DNA from: Enoplolaimus lenunculus
Lineage: Eukaryota; Nematoda; Enoplea; Enoplida; Thoracostomopsidae
NCBI GenBank assembly: GCA_030248215.1
Contig: JASANG010003805.1
Coordinates: 62,001 to 126,000, forward strand
Reading direction: 5' to 3'
DNA: 64,000 nucleotides
Of the stretch, positions 34,377-45,930 are shown piece by piece. The notes beneath the pieces were generated by a model. That model did not search any database and was not told where the DNA came from. It worked only from the letters and a program-made list of their open reading frames with translations. Numbering within the stretch: position 1 is the stretch's first letter; each line of letters opens with the position of its first letter. The position numbers were made by a program, and so were the translations under genes.

Positions 34377-34777
34377 GGTATTATTAACGATTATTCCTAA
34401 CACAAATTTATCCCGGTCTATTTGCAAGCGGTTTTTTTATAGTTTTCGACAAATTTAGAAGTACATAACAATTACTGTTTCATCGCCCTATTTAAGTATA
34501 GAATTTGCTCACGAGCATCATAGATTAGATAGGCTATGAGTTAAGCATCGTGAAGGGTATCTGCTACTAAAATAAACATTAATATTATCTATTTAACGCC
34601 ATAATAGCTTATTTTCATTCTTAACATTAAGCCTTCGTTTCGTTATTGACTAGAACTAAACTGAAGTTACCGTTTCAACTTGTTTACTTAATCGTGTTTC
34701 GAATTAGGTTGTCTCGTGACCACAAATCTATTATCAGTTGCGCAAATTTTACCTATTTTAGTATCGTCAAGAGTGCA
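34377..34777. other. no recognisable feature
   Basis: AT-rich, unassigned. Confidence 0.5.
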
Positions 34778-35013
34778 CACTGTAAATTTCAGTGAGTTGA
34801 TTTTAACTCAGAATGAGTTGAATCACTCAGTCTGGTCTGAGTTATTGAGTTGATTCAATTCATTCTGAGTTAATTAATCAATTCACCCAGCGTCAACTGA
34901 ACTCAGAGTGAGAATCAACTGAACTCAGAGTGAGCTAATGTTTACTGATGTTAATTCAGAACTAACCAACTCGCCAGCTGAATTGATTAATCAACTGATT
35001 GGAATTTACAGTG
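34778..35013. mobile_element. ACTGTAAATT..AATTTACAGT MITE
   Basis: CACTGTAAATTTCAGTGAGTT and the inverse ATCAACTGATTGGAATTTACAGTG. Interior chains of AACTCAGA(A/G)TGAG in both orientations include a tandem pair at 34910-34940. Target duplication unclear. Confidence 0.75.
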
Positions 35014-35211
35014 CATGATATTTTAGTGTGCAACTATCTGGGCGGTATGTTACAAAATATACCAGCACATGTCTTGTTTTTGTCCAACCCCCACTGTAGG
35101 TAGGGAGGGTTCGATTTAATTTTTAATGCACGCTAAATTGCTTCTTCCGATTAGTGTCGTAGGAACTGAGGTTTCAGACGTCTTAACTAAGATGCTGGGA
35201 AACGAGGTAAC

Positions 35212-35277
35212 GGCTGGTTTTGAACTAGCGACTTATGGATCCATAGGCAGATGCTCTACCGCTGCGTCACGTAGCCC
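35212..35277 (-). mobile_element. tRNA-like SINE head
   Basis: On the minus strand GGGCTACGTGACGCAGCGG, then TAGAGCATCTGCC (A-box region) and TCGCTAGTTCAAAACC (B-box region); GGCT and AGCC ends can pair. The anticodon region holds the palindrome ATGGATCCAT. More likely a SINE head than a tRNA gene because the cloverleaf is imperfect. Confidence 0.5.
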
Positions 35278-35464
35278 TCCTTTCAAACTGCTTCAATCGT
35301 CGACTATATGTCGACCGCATGATGCAGGTTAGCACACATACAGTGCACTGCATTATAGTGCTTGTGCAGAACGGACAAGTATGTCTCAAATGCTTACACT
35401 TCCTTTTAACAATGTAGACGAAGTGTGTATGAAGATTTAGGATTGAAACGCATCTATACTGTTT

Positions 35465-35632
35465 CGGGCCCGTAGCCGGAGGAATTTTGCCCCTCCCCCT
35501 AGAAAAGGTTTAGCCTTGCTTGTTTCCGTTGACTTCCAAGCAAGGTTGGAAATTTTTATGGGGGAGGCAAACTTTTTTCAGGGCGGCGACTGAGCCAGCC
35601 CCTGGTCACCATTGGCTACGCGGACCCGTATT
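35465..35632. mobile_element. CCGTAGCC-type MITE
   Basis: GGGCCCGTAGCCGGAGG at the left, TTGGCTACGCGGACCCGT at the right; two inverted arms with CCTTGCTTGT and ACAAGCAAGG-like words. Confidence 0.75.
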
Positions 35633-35969
35633 CGCACCTGACGATCTGATAAGTGATTTGGAGGAGTTCTCTTTGAATCAAAATTTTAAAAATAATATGT
35701 CTTGTGCAGCTGTTTTTTGTAATTAATTTAGTAAAAAAGCGTTGCAATTTGTTGCGCTGGTTCGAACGGTCGAACATTTTCTCGTCCGTCTAGGAGGCGG
35801 AAGCTAGAAAAGATATGAGGAATAACTAGAAAAAAAAAGTGTTACAATAGATTTTGTTGCAAAAACGTTACAAAAACTATTGTTCTAAAATAAAAAAAGT
35901 GAAATTATTCACCTTTTAACCGAACCCATTTCAACCAAGGGCTCTAGTACACTTTCCACCACAACCAAG
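35633..35969. other. no recognisable feature
   Basis: Nothing supported. Confidence 0.5.
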
Positions 35970-36070
35970 GTTACCACTCATGCTTATGCTTATACCCAGG
36001 TGGTAAATGGCTTAGGAGAAGGCTTAGGCATAACTAAACCTTTCCTAAACTTAAACCTGAGCCCAAGCCC
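35970..36070. mobile_element. GGCC-type MITE core fragment
   Basis: GGCTTAGGAGAAGGCTTAGGC and CCTGAGCCCAAGCCC; no termini. Confidence 0.45.
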
Positions 36071-36959
36071 AATCTTAAGGGTAAATATTGGGAAATTGTG
36101 CCTAAAACGCAAACAAATATTTGGCCAAAATTGTGGCTTTTTCTCAGTGCGGGTGGAAACGCCCGTCAAACCAGCCAGTTGGGGGGTCGACACTTTGAGG
36201 GTCCATTTTAGCAAGTAAAATTCTTTTCGTGGACCACAAAGCTAGTTTTAAAACATGAATTTTTCTTTTTTGGCTGATTAATGCAGCGTAGATTAGAATC
36301 AAATTTCGTATTTACATTAGGTCGCATGCCTTAAATGTCGCCGAAAGTTTTAACCAAAATACAGAGCATGTGCCTGAAAGAAACATTTTATTGAGGTCTC
36401 TGGACTTGTTTCGGGGGCGACTATCTCAACGGCGGCTCTGCTTTTACTACATTTTACTCAACTTCTGTTGTTTTGACTTTCGACCTTTATGAATAAGGAA
36501 TGTTCGGAGCGTAATGGAAAAAACAACATATGTGAAACGATAAATTTGAACCTTATAAACCAGTAGGCGTATGCAAGAAGTATAGAAGGGCATATAAATT
36601 TTGAAATTCGCAGAAGTAATAAACTTCGAGGCCTAAGCTGACCTCGGAATTAACCTATTACATGGTATATGGGTCGTAATTGTTTTTTAGCCGTTGTCAT
36701 CTCGAATGATATTTTGGCTACGATCCGTCGTTTATTAAATTACGTTATCCCTTTCTCGAATGAATATTATGTCAAAATTATTCTGCTAACTCAATTTAAA
36801 GCATGTAAATATTCACCGATCTTTCTCAATTTTTAAAGATAAAGCGGTTAATGATTCGAAACTGTTAAGATTTTGAATGGATTTTGTAATTTTTATTTCA
36901 TTTGGAACAATTGCAGCATATCTGTAGCGAACAGTCGAAATATATACGTGAGGTATAAT
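36071..36959. other. no recognisable feature
   Basis: 36745-36770 (CCCTTTCTCGAATGAATATT) looks like a TTAA-family end; otherwise unassigned. Confidence 0.5.
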
Positions 36960-37032
36960 AACTTTGAACGTAAAAATAACCGAATTTCCGTTATTTCTAT
37001 AACAAATACGGATATCCGGTCACACCCTGTTT
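36960..37032. mobile_element. hAT-like MITE end (CAGGGTGTAA family)
   Basis: TCCGTTATTTCTATAACAAA, TACGGATATCCGG and TCACACCCTG, very like 1-95. Confidence 0.6.
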
Positions 37033-37034
37033 TC

Positions 37035-37232
37035 GGCCCATGTTACTTTAAGGGGCGTCCAGATTACTGGTTGGTCTATAAAAGTGTAGGTTTAGATTCT
37101 AGATTAAATGTTTTTGCTCAGGCTTAGGCTTAGGCTTAGGCTTAGGAACACATTTTTTGCAACGCTTAGGCTTAGGCATAGGCATAGGAATTAGCTTAAT
37201 CTGCTGTTACGCCCCTTAAAATAACATTGGCC
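37035..37232. mobile_element. GGCC-B MITE with intact 8-bp target duplication
   Basis: Best-defined member. Ends GGCCCATGTTACTTTAAGG and inverted CCTTAAAATAACATTGGCC; CTGTTTTC flanks both sides (37027-37034, 37233-37240). After the left end comes TCTATAAAAGTGTAGG..AGATTCTAGATT, then (TTAGGC)4-like and a second TTAGGC block separated by AACACATTTTTTGCAACG, then AGCTTAATCTGCTGTTACG. It shares the first nine terminal bases with GGCC-A but not the next fifteen. Confidence 0.92.
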
Positions 37233-37240
37233 CTGTTTTC

Positions 37241-37745
37241 TATATAATGCGAGGTTCCATTTCAAGCTCAAATTCGTAAATAATTTAAACGCATATACGC
37301 CTTGCAAAGCAGCCAATTATATCAAAGCCGTAAATTTATATGAACTAAGCGCAAGAGTGGGCTTATGTGCCTCTAGGAAAATGTGTTTTCATTTTGATTT
37401 TTGATGCATTAGATTAGTATTTACTGATCTCCCAAGAGATTAAACGTGACAACAATGCTTTATACATATATTTCGAGTAATCATCAGCCTGAATTGACTT
37501 ATAAATGCCACATCTAAGCTTTGTCTTTTTGATTAGACGCTTGTATCAGCTGTTTCGAATGCTCGCATATATAATTGCATAAATGATAAGCTTAACAATA
37601 GTTTATGTATATTTTTCAGAGTTTAACATCATGCGGCTTTTATGCTTTCAAGGAAACGATTTTTCAGTATTTTCAGTAGTGTACCGAAGAGTTTTTGAAT
37701 GGTGAAAATCGACGTTGAATAAATATCATAGGTAGCTAAGTAACC
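37241..37745. other. no recognisable feature
   Basis: AT-rich, unassigned. Confidence 0.5.
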
Positions 37746-37905
37746 TTTTCCCGCATAGAGTATACAATGAGCAACTAATTCAAAACTGTGAGCATGCTTG
37801 CAGTCAACGCATAAATGCAGTGTATTTTACAACTAATAAGCTTATGCGTAGTAGAAAATCTCCACGAGACGTGAAAGATCCCTCGAAATCGAGTGTGAAT
37901 ATTGC
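37746..37905. mobile_element. TTAA-family MITE, truncated
   Basis: CCCGCATAGAGTATACAATGAGC and CTCCACGAGACGTGAAAG..CCTCGAAATCGAG correspond to the left half of the tRNA-like family. It breaks off before the A box and runs into unrelated sequence to 38065. Confidence 0.55.
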
Positions 37906-38238
37906 CGGAGCAGACAGGAGTGGGGCTCCCCCCAAAGTCCAGAGCGGAGGCGCCGAACTCGCGAGCGAAAAGCCAAACGCATTTAAAAATTTCGGCAATT
38001 TTTGTTTCAACCGGTTAGGGTGGGCGCTCCAAAAAATGGGGTGGATGCTCCGGCCACGAGTGTCAAGGTAAAGTTTTTAATTTGCAAATCTAATCCTCAG
38101 CGAATTAATAAATCGTCGTTGAAATATCAAGCATATATTATTGATTGAAGTCCAAGATGAGCTGTATTAATAAGGAATTAAGTTATTACCGTTATGTAAA
38201 TTTGATTTTCATCTCAATAATTTTTCCTCATATTCATA

Positions 38239-38405
38239 CAGGACCGTAGCGAGCTCACGTTGCTAGGGACCGAAAAAATTTTCAAGAGGGTCATATAAGG
38301 GTTTTTGATTAGCTACAAGCAAGGATGAAAATTTTCTAGGGGGAAGCCAAAATATTTTGAAGAAGGCTGAGTACCCGTAGCCCCCTGTGGCTACGGAACC
38401 GTCGC
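38239..38405. mobile_element. CCGTAGCC-type MITE
   Basis: ACCGTAGCGAGCTCACGTTGC at the left, CCCTGTGGCTACGGAACCGT at the right; GATTAGCTACAAGCAAGG in the middle. Confidence 0.75.
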
Positions 38406-38588
38406 AATACCTAATTAAAACGAATGTACGTTCCAAACCAAATCCAAGGAAATTAAGTCTGTCTTATCACGCTATTCGTTGAAATATTATCTTCATAATT
38501 CTGAAGCATAGCGATGTCGAATCTGTAAGATTTAACGAACGGAACACGTCCAAAACATTTGACCTCATTGTGACCGTATTATTGACCT

Positions 38589-38762
38589 GCGTAAAGATCA
38601 GGGGCGGACCGTTTTTCCACACGACTGCAATAGAGTGAGCTTAAACTTTAGACTATTTTTTGTACAGCTTAAGCATAGGTATAGCCTTATTCTTAAAGTT
38701 AGGCTTATGCTTGAAAATGTGCGTATACTACTACTGTTACGACCCTGTTTTACACATTGATC
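38589..38762. mobile_element. GGCC-A MITE
   Basis: GTAAAGATCAGGGGCGGACCG opens it, GACCCTGTTTTACACATTG closes it; the TTAGGC words are heavily diverged. Confidence 0.7.
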
Positions 38763-39185
38763 GTTTTATAAAAAAAGCGTGGCATTCGCATATTTAGGGC
38801 TTGCATTTCTGCAAATATATATATATCACATTTTTAACGAGTTTTGTTCTTGAAAAATTTTAATTACACGGCAACTAATCAATTTTAGTTAGGAGCCACG
38901 CAAAATTAACACTATTGTCCGAGTTTTTTTGGGGTTTACGGTCCGGTGTCCCCACGCGACACGCGCGCTCATTCGTAAGTTTGAAAGAAAATTAATTGAA
39001 GCTGTATAAGTATATTGTTAGCATTATTTTAAGGGGCCTATCGGGATTAGGATGTGTTTTGGTGCCAAGGGTGTCATTTCTGAGTGCAAATTTGTTTGCT
39101 AGAGTACTTGTAATGTGCATGCGTTAATGTTTTTAATTTGTTTTGTTAGGTTTGTATACGATTTAGAGAAATATATGTCGCGCTC
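38763..39185. other. no recognisable feature
   Basis: Unassigned. Confidence 0.5.
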
Positions 39186-39795
39186 AAGCCGCAGCTTAGC
39201 CCAATTCGATATTAACCTAGGCCAATTTCGAATTGTGCCTAGTCCCGCTCGAATGACTACTTGGGCTATCCGGTGGCGTAATTTTTGTGCGCTACAAGCG
39301 CACGCCATGTTAGTGGTTACTACCTTAATGCCATACTCAAATACGATGAGTTTATGTAAATACCCTTTTCTGATTGGTTAAGTAATCGCTACCTGTTGGC
39401 TAACAAACACTTTGTTTTACTAAGCTTATGTACCGCCGAGAATGGCATCACACATGAGTCATTTTACGGAAACATTATTTTGAAACGCAGGAAATTTCAA
39501 CAAAATTTTGCGTGCTCTACGTGCAAGTGATCGTTTCTCATTGTTTGCAGCGATGATGGTACTAAAAAGTGATTGGGAAATCTTCTCAGAAGCATGCAAA
39601 ACTCAAGTCCACAGTAACCAATCAAATACCATGTTACGGACTATTTCAGAGTGAAATCAAGATCGATTACGGCTATCAACTAACCAGTCAGGAAACGCGC
39701 AGCTTTATCAGACATTATTCCACCTTGGGCTAGGCCAAGCGGTAATTTCGATTTGAACTAATCCAATTCTCGAATTGGGCTCGGCCCGCGACACA
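39186..39795. repeat. possible TIR element with AGCCCAATTCGA ends
   Basis: TTAGCCCAATTCGATATTAACC near 39196 and AATTCTCGAATTGGGCTCGG near 39765 are imperfect inverses, with CTAGGCCAATTTCG / GGCTAGGCCAAGCGG nearby on each side. No clear target duplication. Confidence 0.4.
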
Positions 39796-40252
39796 CATTT
39801 ATATGCAAAATATTTACACAATCATTCTAATTTAGCAGGTGTGTTGTCAGCTCAATATGCCTGATGGAGAGGTCAAAAACTTTTGGTTAGGCGCCTAAGG
39901 TCTTATAATCATACGACGTTTAATGCATTTTCCCCCGTTTGATTTGACAATAAAAATTATGTTGCATATATTTTATATTTTTAGACGTAATTGGTATAAA
40001 TTATAGAGTAATTATGGGTCTATATGAAATGTCCAACTGTACTAAATCATTAATATTTCGTCTTTTACTGGTCACAGTATTATTAGAATTAATCGTCTGC
40101 AAGAGTTATCTTCTCTTAGTTCCAGTAAGTTTTCCATGCCAGCAACCGAATTTTTGCTTCTATTTTGATTGGCCAAACGTTTTCGTTGAGCGTTGTTTGT
40201 AATTACGTTTGGTTATTATCAAAAAAGCAATATATAATTTGTTTAAACTAAG
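39796..40252. other. no recognisable feature
   Basis: Holds a 62-codon frame (40014-40202) with a hydrophobic start, unsupported. Confidence 0.5.
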
Positions 40253-40393
40253 ATGTTATTCACACGTGCAAGTTTTATAAGCAATGCTTCTCAACGGCGA
40301 ATTGTGCTTACACTTTTATTTAGAAATCACTTTCACATGATTCGCAAGTGCAAGCTCTTGCTGCAAAAACTTGCACGCGTCAGTAGGAGCTCA
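40253..40393. mobile_element. TGCAAGTT-type MITE, shortened
   Basis: TTATTCACACGTGCAAGTTTT and the inverse AAAACTTGCACGCG..AGTAGGAGC; about 140 bp. Confidence 0.65.
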
Positions 40394-40429
40394 ACGCCAA
40401 GGTTACACCTTACGAACCCACTGTGCCGG

Positions 40430-40545
40430 CCGCCTGTTTGATCTTTCCGGTCTATTATGATTCATCAGTGCCGGCCCCCTCAAAGGCCCACATAGGATCT
40501 ACTAAGGCACCGTTTGATCTTTCCGGTCTATTATGATTCATTAAG
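40430..40545. repeat. direct repeat of 29 bp
   Basis: GTTTGATCTTTCCGGTCTAT plus TATGATTCA occurs twice, 76 bp apart (about 40436 and 40512), with CCGGCC-rich sequence between. Confidence 0.85.
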
Positions 40546-40560
40546 ATCCCTGTGTTGTTT

Positions 40561-40977
40561 TCCGTGCTCTTAATTGCGTTTGCCAAAGCCCTGTTCACGA
40601 TAAAAATATCCCAATGTTTTTAGTTGAAAATGATTCGCTAGGAGCGTGTTCATCTATTTGCTGATCCAGTCGGATTGAGGCCGCCTAAAGGAAGCGAGAC
40701 CCCCACTAGAAGGGATCATGCGCTGCTAAATTTGATACAGAAGGAACTACAATGTTGAAGGACAGTAATCCCACTGGCTTGCCTTTTTGGCAGAGTTCCA
40801 ACAAATCAAAATGAAAAGCTGGGCTCAGAATTTTACCCAATCAAATCATGGATTCGCATGCAACACGACCACTTGATGCACCCTCGTTTTTTAGTGACAT
40901 GGAACTGTCACAAATACAGCTTTTGTATCGTTTCCTATTTTACTATTTTAGGATACCATAGCGGTGGTATACATACA
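40561..40977. other. no recognisable feature
   Basis: Unassigned. Confidence 0.5.
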
Positions 40978-40985
40978 TATACATA

Positions 40986-41169
40986 CAGTGGCGGATCCAG
41001 GATCTCAAAATGGGGGGGCAAAATTTCACAGGTAATAAACTTATTTTTGACCCATACTGTAGTGACCGAAATAAAAGGGGGGTCCTCATTTTGAGTCCCA
41101 ATATAATTTTTGCCGAGATGCTGTTGGGGGGGGCCACGGCCGGGGTGCCCCCCCGTGGATCCGCCATTG
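40986..41169. mobile_element. hAT-like MITE (CAGTGGCGGATCCA ends)
   Basis: Inverted termini CAGTGGCGGATCCAGG and TGGATCCGCCATTG, flanked by TATACATA on both sides (40978-40985, 41170-41177). The interior includes a start of the TA-flanked family (TACTGTAGTGACCGAAATAAA, 41055-41105), so one MITE carries a piece of another. 184 bp, no coding capacity. Confidence 0.92.
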
Positions 41170-41177
41170 TATACATA

Positions 41178-42969
41178 TTGCTATGTGAGCAACAGAAATG
41201 TCACGGATATTGATGTATGTATATATGTTTATATTTAATTTGAACAGGAATCTCATTACGCCAAAAAAGACATGTCAAAATGTGATGTCCTTGAAAACGA
41301 AGCACTTCATGCGTTGCTCGACAAAGCTTGCAGAGATTGTCACGATATTTCAGATAATCCTAATTTTCATTATGAATGCGGGTAAGTTTGATGATTAATA
41401 TACAGAGTTATTGTTTAAACAATATATATGGTTTTCCATCCGAATCGCTTTGTCAGGCTTGAGCGAATGAACGCGAAATTATGCTACATAATCACTCTTT
41501 GAAATTGATTTGTCAATTGTCACATAGAGTATACTGTGAGCAACATTGCGACAAACTGGGTAAGCGAAATACACGACGCGCACTGTATATATAATAAATA
41601 TTAGTCAGCCGGCTTTGTGTAATCTCAAAAGTTATCGAATGCACAACAATCTGCATGCAGATTTTCTTTTCACATAACAATTATGTTTTTGTTTTAAGAA
41701 AACATTTAAAACAAGTTAATGCTGGAAAGTTGCCCAAATACGTATGTGTGGCATGCCAGTTTTAATTATATAGATTTAGGCGTGTGCAATGGTTCAAATG
41801 TAAAATCTACACAAAAATAAATTTTCAAGCGTGTAACACATTTTTAGTCGTTAATTACGTCAAAGATAAATTACTATCTGTCGTTTAAAGTAAATGTAGC
41901 ATCAAAATTTTAGAAGATTTCCCTAAATAAAATTTTAGTCATGAAAAATAATCACGTTTTATTTTAACTTAAATGACAAAAAATCACTAAAATATTCACT
42001 TGTTTTTGTTAAAATGCCAAAAAATCGTATATCTAAAAGCAAAGTGGACAAATTGAAATAATATCGGCTTCTAAAATATATCAATATTGCTACTGTTATT
42101 TTTGGTCGACGGAAACCAATTCATCAGTCTTCATTTCAGTAGAGAATATTCAAAAATTTCATCCCTCATCGTTGGATGGCCTTAAGAATGTTCTACGCTT
42201 CAATGCAAAATTAAAATCCCGAGTGTGACGTCTACTCTGACTATAGGCTGCTTAGGCAATTTTCAGTAAACTTAAAACTCTTTCAAAGAAGCGAGAGACA
42301 GCACTTGATACCGAGCATCAAACTCATTATAATCCAGCAGTGATTGCAACCGCCTCCCATCGCCATAAAGGCTTGTTAATTAATTCCTAGTTTGCAGTTC
42401 AAGTTGACAGGAAGCAAAAATATGCATTAATTGTTGAATTTTTTTAGTATTTCATTTTGAATTTTAGCACAAATTGTTACGAAAATCCACAATTTGAACA
42501 GTGTTGGGCGTTTATTACCGGTGTGACGGTGCGTAGAAGACGTAGATAGTTCACTACAGAGCGAGACGGGGCGGCCCAAAATAGGGCGGCCGCAGGGAGG
42601 GTTGGTGTGGTTTTTGGGGAGACGAAAATCGGCGAATGGGTTTATGTTTTTACCCGGTGCTATGCGTGTGGTGATGGCATTACAAAAGGTTATCAAGGCA
42701 CATATTTAACACGCATTTATGGGTATATATAGCAAGCACCTTTTTTCTGTTTATTATCTGTTTGTCGACAAAAATTCGTTTTTTTGGGGGTGGGGCGTGA
42801 TATCTCTTTAATAAACCATACAAAGCGGTAAACCGCACTATGACGAAATATTTTTATAATAAATAAATTTTTCTGAAACAGCTTAAGCTTAATTTGCTTT
42901 TTAATTAATAGTGCAGAAGTTGTTGGTTAGTCTAGCTCAGTGTTGTGTAGCTAGGCATGTTGTAACGAT
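41178..42969. other. no supported gene
   Basis: 41515-41590 has a TTAA-family scrap (CACATAGAGTATACTGTGAGC). 42530-42665 is a GC-rich patch (GGGGCGGCCC, GGGCGGCCGC) under an unsupported minus frame. Remainder AT-rich. Confidence 0.5.
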
Positions 42970-43072
42970 CAATAGATCAGGGCCGTAATAGTAGTATAAC
43001 TATATTCCTAAGCCTAACGCATAAAGATAAGCTGTTGCCTACCAAAGCATAAGCCTAAGCAATAATTAGTGT
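42970..43072. mobile_element. GGCC-A MITE, partial
   Basis: ATCAGGGCCGTAATAGTAGTATAAC..CCTAAGCC at the left, then AGCATAAGCCTAAGC; termini incomplete. Confidence 0.6.
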
Positions 43073-43611
43073 GAGATTTATCAATGACATGAAAATTTTG
43101 AATTCTGAGGTTGGTTTTTCACCGCCTTTGTGAACAATAGGAGCTTGCTTACTAAAGATAACTTTAAACCGAAGCCGAAGTCTAACCTTATGCCTAAAAG
43201 CCAAAAGGTTGTCATTCTGTAATGTCCCCAAGTCTGCTGTCCTCAGGCCCCTGTTGTTGACATCAGTGACGTTAGGCGAGTCGGGTAAAATGGCTCTTTT
43301 TTGAAGACTTATTCCTGGGGTTTTTCCCTTGTAACACTTCAAGGGTAATGCAATTTCAATTCTATCTCCTCACTCTCGTATTGTAACCTATGTGATACTT
43401 TGCCTGATTTGTGATCTCACTGTGTTTACAGTTGTAAAAAAATTGCATATTAATTGTATTTTGTCTCTGAGTACGTATATTTGCTATACGAAACCAAAAA
43501 AAACTTTATGAATAAAATTATTGTGATGTTTATTTCTATTGTTGGGTCATTCTGTGAATGGTTCAAAAAAGAAATATCTGTTAAACTCTACCATAGCATC
43601 GGTAACTAATT
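43073..43611. other. no recognisable feature
   Basis: Unassigned; short frames only. Confidence 0.5.
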
Positions 43612-43681
43612 TCTTTTTGCTTAGGCTTAGTCTTAGGAATACGCTTGTGCTACTGTTACGCCTCTGAGTTATACATTGGCC
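43612..43681. mobile_element. GGCC-A MITE, right end only
   Basis: TTGCTTAGGCTTAGTCTTAGG, CTACTGTTACGCC and TTATACATTGGCC. Confidence 0.6.
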
Positions 43682-44046
43682 AATTATGCTTAGGCTTTGA
43701 ATACTGTAGAAAGACAAGTTTTCTGTCGACGAATTGGGCTACATTGGGTATGGTATACGCAAACACTTTCTACTTTTGCGGACATACCACTTGACGTACC
43801 CAAGTGGCGATGAAGGTGGGGCTATTCGATATCAACTTTAACATTCACGTTACAGTTATATCTTTGATATACTTCGCAACTTTTCAGGGGCAATGAATTT
43901 CAAGCGTTTCTCTGTTTATTATTCTTCCGTTTAAAAATTGCATATTCAACGTTTCACCAAAATTACCGACATTTTTGTAGCAGCCATGTATCGGTGTTTA
44001 ATTTTGCACTTAAAGCACGCAATAATAAACGCTTTATAAATAACGG
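43682..44046. other. no recognisable feature
   Basis: Unassigned. Confidence 0.5.
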
Positions 44047-44049
44047 TTA

Positions 44050-45009
44050 TGGGTCATCCACGTAATACTGTCTACGCTACTGTAAAAAATTGTCCACACC
44101 CCTGGTTTCAAGGGCTGGACAAAACGACATTGTTCTTACAATGTTAAGACTTTACACAAGGTGTACCTAGCTAGTTCGTTTTGGCAGTAGTCCCTTCGAA
44201 GGGACTAAGGACAAATTAGACACTGTCTGGACACAGTGTCTGACATCGGGACGTCCGAAAAAGAGCTTGTTGACAGTCCACAGCCCGTAACTAGGGCTTG
44301 TTTTAAAAACGTTGCAGTGTTCTAAAAATTTTACTTTCTTAAAAATTAACTGCAACCAGTAATTTTTAAAAGAGGGGGCAGGAAGGTTTTTGCCGGTAAA
44401 AGATAACTTGTAAGAGAACGACCCGCCCAATTCAAGCAGAGCAGGTTAGAATATAATAACTCTGGTATACCAGAAAGTTAAACCCCGGTGTCCCTGTCGA
44501 AATTTTGTCGTGACCGGTGAGGGGGGGGGGGCGGCGGCTGGGGTGTAAGTATATAGCTCCGGAACCCTACACTGTTGTCCCCCAGGGGAGGACGGGCGAG
44601 TAGGAACCCTTTAACGTCGCACACCAAGCCCAACGGTAGTTGCACCCTTCTTTCGCCCGTGGTTGCGGCATACTCAATATTAAGCTCTACAATAGTCTCT
44701 TCAAACAGACTCTGTAAAACAGAGTCCCTTGAAACAGACTCTTTAGATGACTAAACAGAGTCTGTTCTGACAGACTCGGGACAAAACAGTTGTCCTTCAT
44801 ATGACGCATTGACAGTGTAGCATGGGTATGGACGGCAATGTGACAAAGTATAGGCTGTTTGGAGAGTATGCGAGTTGTCCGGAAGGTCTATACAGGATAT
44901 GGGTGACATTTGGACATGTCATTTAGTAACACTACAACTACAAAGTGAGGGGCTCGTAAGTGGGGACAATTTTTTACAGTAGCGTAGACAGTATAACGTG
45001 GATGACCCA
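44050..45009. mobile_element. 960-bp non-autonomous TIR element, TTA target duplication
   Basis: Inverted termini about 45 bp long: TGGGTCATCCACGT..ACTGTCTACGCTACTGTAA and its inverse ending GTGGATGACCCA. TTA flanks both ends (44047-44049, 45010-45012), the 3-bp TWA type used by PIF/Harbinger transposases. No transposase frame: the longest is 87 codons. The interior holds AGACACTGTCTGG / GACACAGTGTCTG near 44218-44245 and clustered ACAGACTCT/AGAGTCTGT words near 44705-44785. A decayed end of the same type may lie near 57007-57042. Confidence 0.85.
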
Positions 45010-45044
45010 TTACCATGTACCTCGTCTATCTGTGACGATTGTAA

Positions 45045-45895
45045 GGGTCCATGTTACTTTTAGGGCCGTCCCTGCACCTGATTGGCCATTGTAACAATAC
45101 AGAAGCCTTTTTATATGGTTTACGTAAACAAACCATTTACTGTAGGAAAAATTTTTGTAGAAAAACACGTAACTCTTGGCAGGTTTCTTAGCTGGTTTCT
45201 TAGTTACTAAAAATTACGCGACCTGGAGCTCAATGGCCAATCCGATCCATAGGTTCCCTTCCGTCCTTCGATGACGAGATGAATCATTCCAACAGCTCGA
45301 ATGTGCTGAAAATTATGTAAATAGTTCATCCGAAGCTCGCGATGTGTTTCTCATTACACAAGTTTAACACAAACTGCATCTTGATGGCGTCTCGTATTAA
45401 TATATAAAAATATTTGCTGACACTTAAAGAACTGACAGTCTATATTCGATCGCTGTTTGTCGTTAGCATTTTGCATTTTTTATCACAAATCTTCTCGTTT
45501 ATTTTTTAAACTTTACGCCTTAAAATTCATATTTGACAGTTCCCAAGAACGTAGAGAATTTTGTTGTATCGTCAATCTGTTATTGTCACCGCCTTCGTTC
45601 GCGGCAATCATCCAAGAAATAAGTGTTATGAACACAAAAGAACGTTTTTGATAACTAAAATTTTATTGCAAATTGTCTACTTAAAAATTTTCACCGTTCA
45701 GTATACAACCGCAGGTCTTTCGCCAGCTCGGGTACAAGGGTTTTTGAAGAAGGTTCCTGCAATATTGATAGTAAAATTTTTACATAGTTGCACAAGTAGA
45801 CTTAGATCTACGCTTTTGCAACGCTTAAGCTTAGACTTAGGCTTAGGAATACGCTTAATCTACTGTTACGGCCCTAAAAGTAAACATTGGCCGCA
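45045..45895. mobile_element. possible long GGCC-B element
   Basis: 45045-45085 reads GGTCCATGTTACTTTTAGGGCC and 45797-45895 is a GGCC-B right half ending CCTAAAAGTAAACATTGGCC. Taken together they would bound 851 bp, far longer than the usual 165-205 bp. The interior has no recognisable gene, so this may instead be two independent fragments. Confidence 0.4.
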
Positions 45896-45930
45896 CTGAC
45901 CTATAAATAAGCAAACGTGCCAGCGGTTGG

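Noticed and set aside
42530-42665. CpG-island-like GC-rich patch as a promoter
   Set aside because: Short, with no coding sequence on either side; composition alone is not enough.
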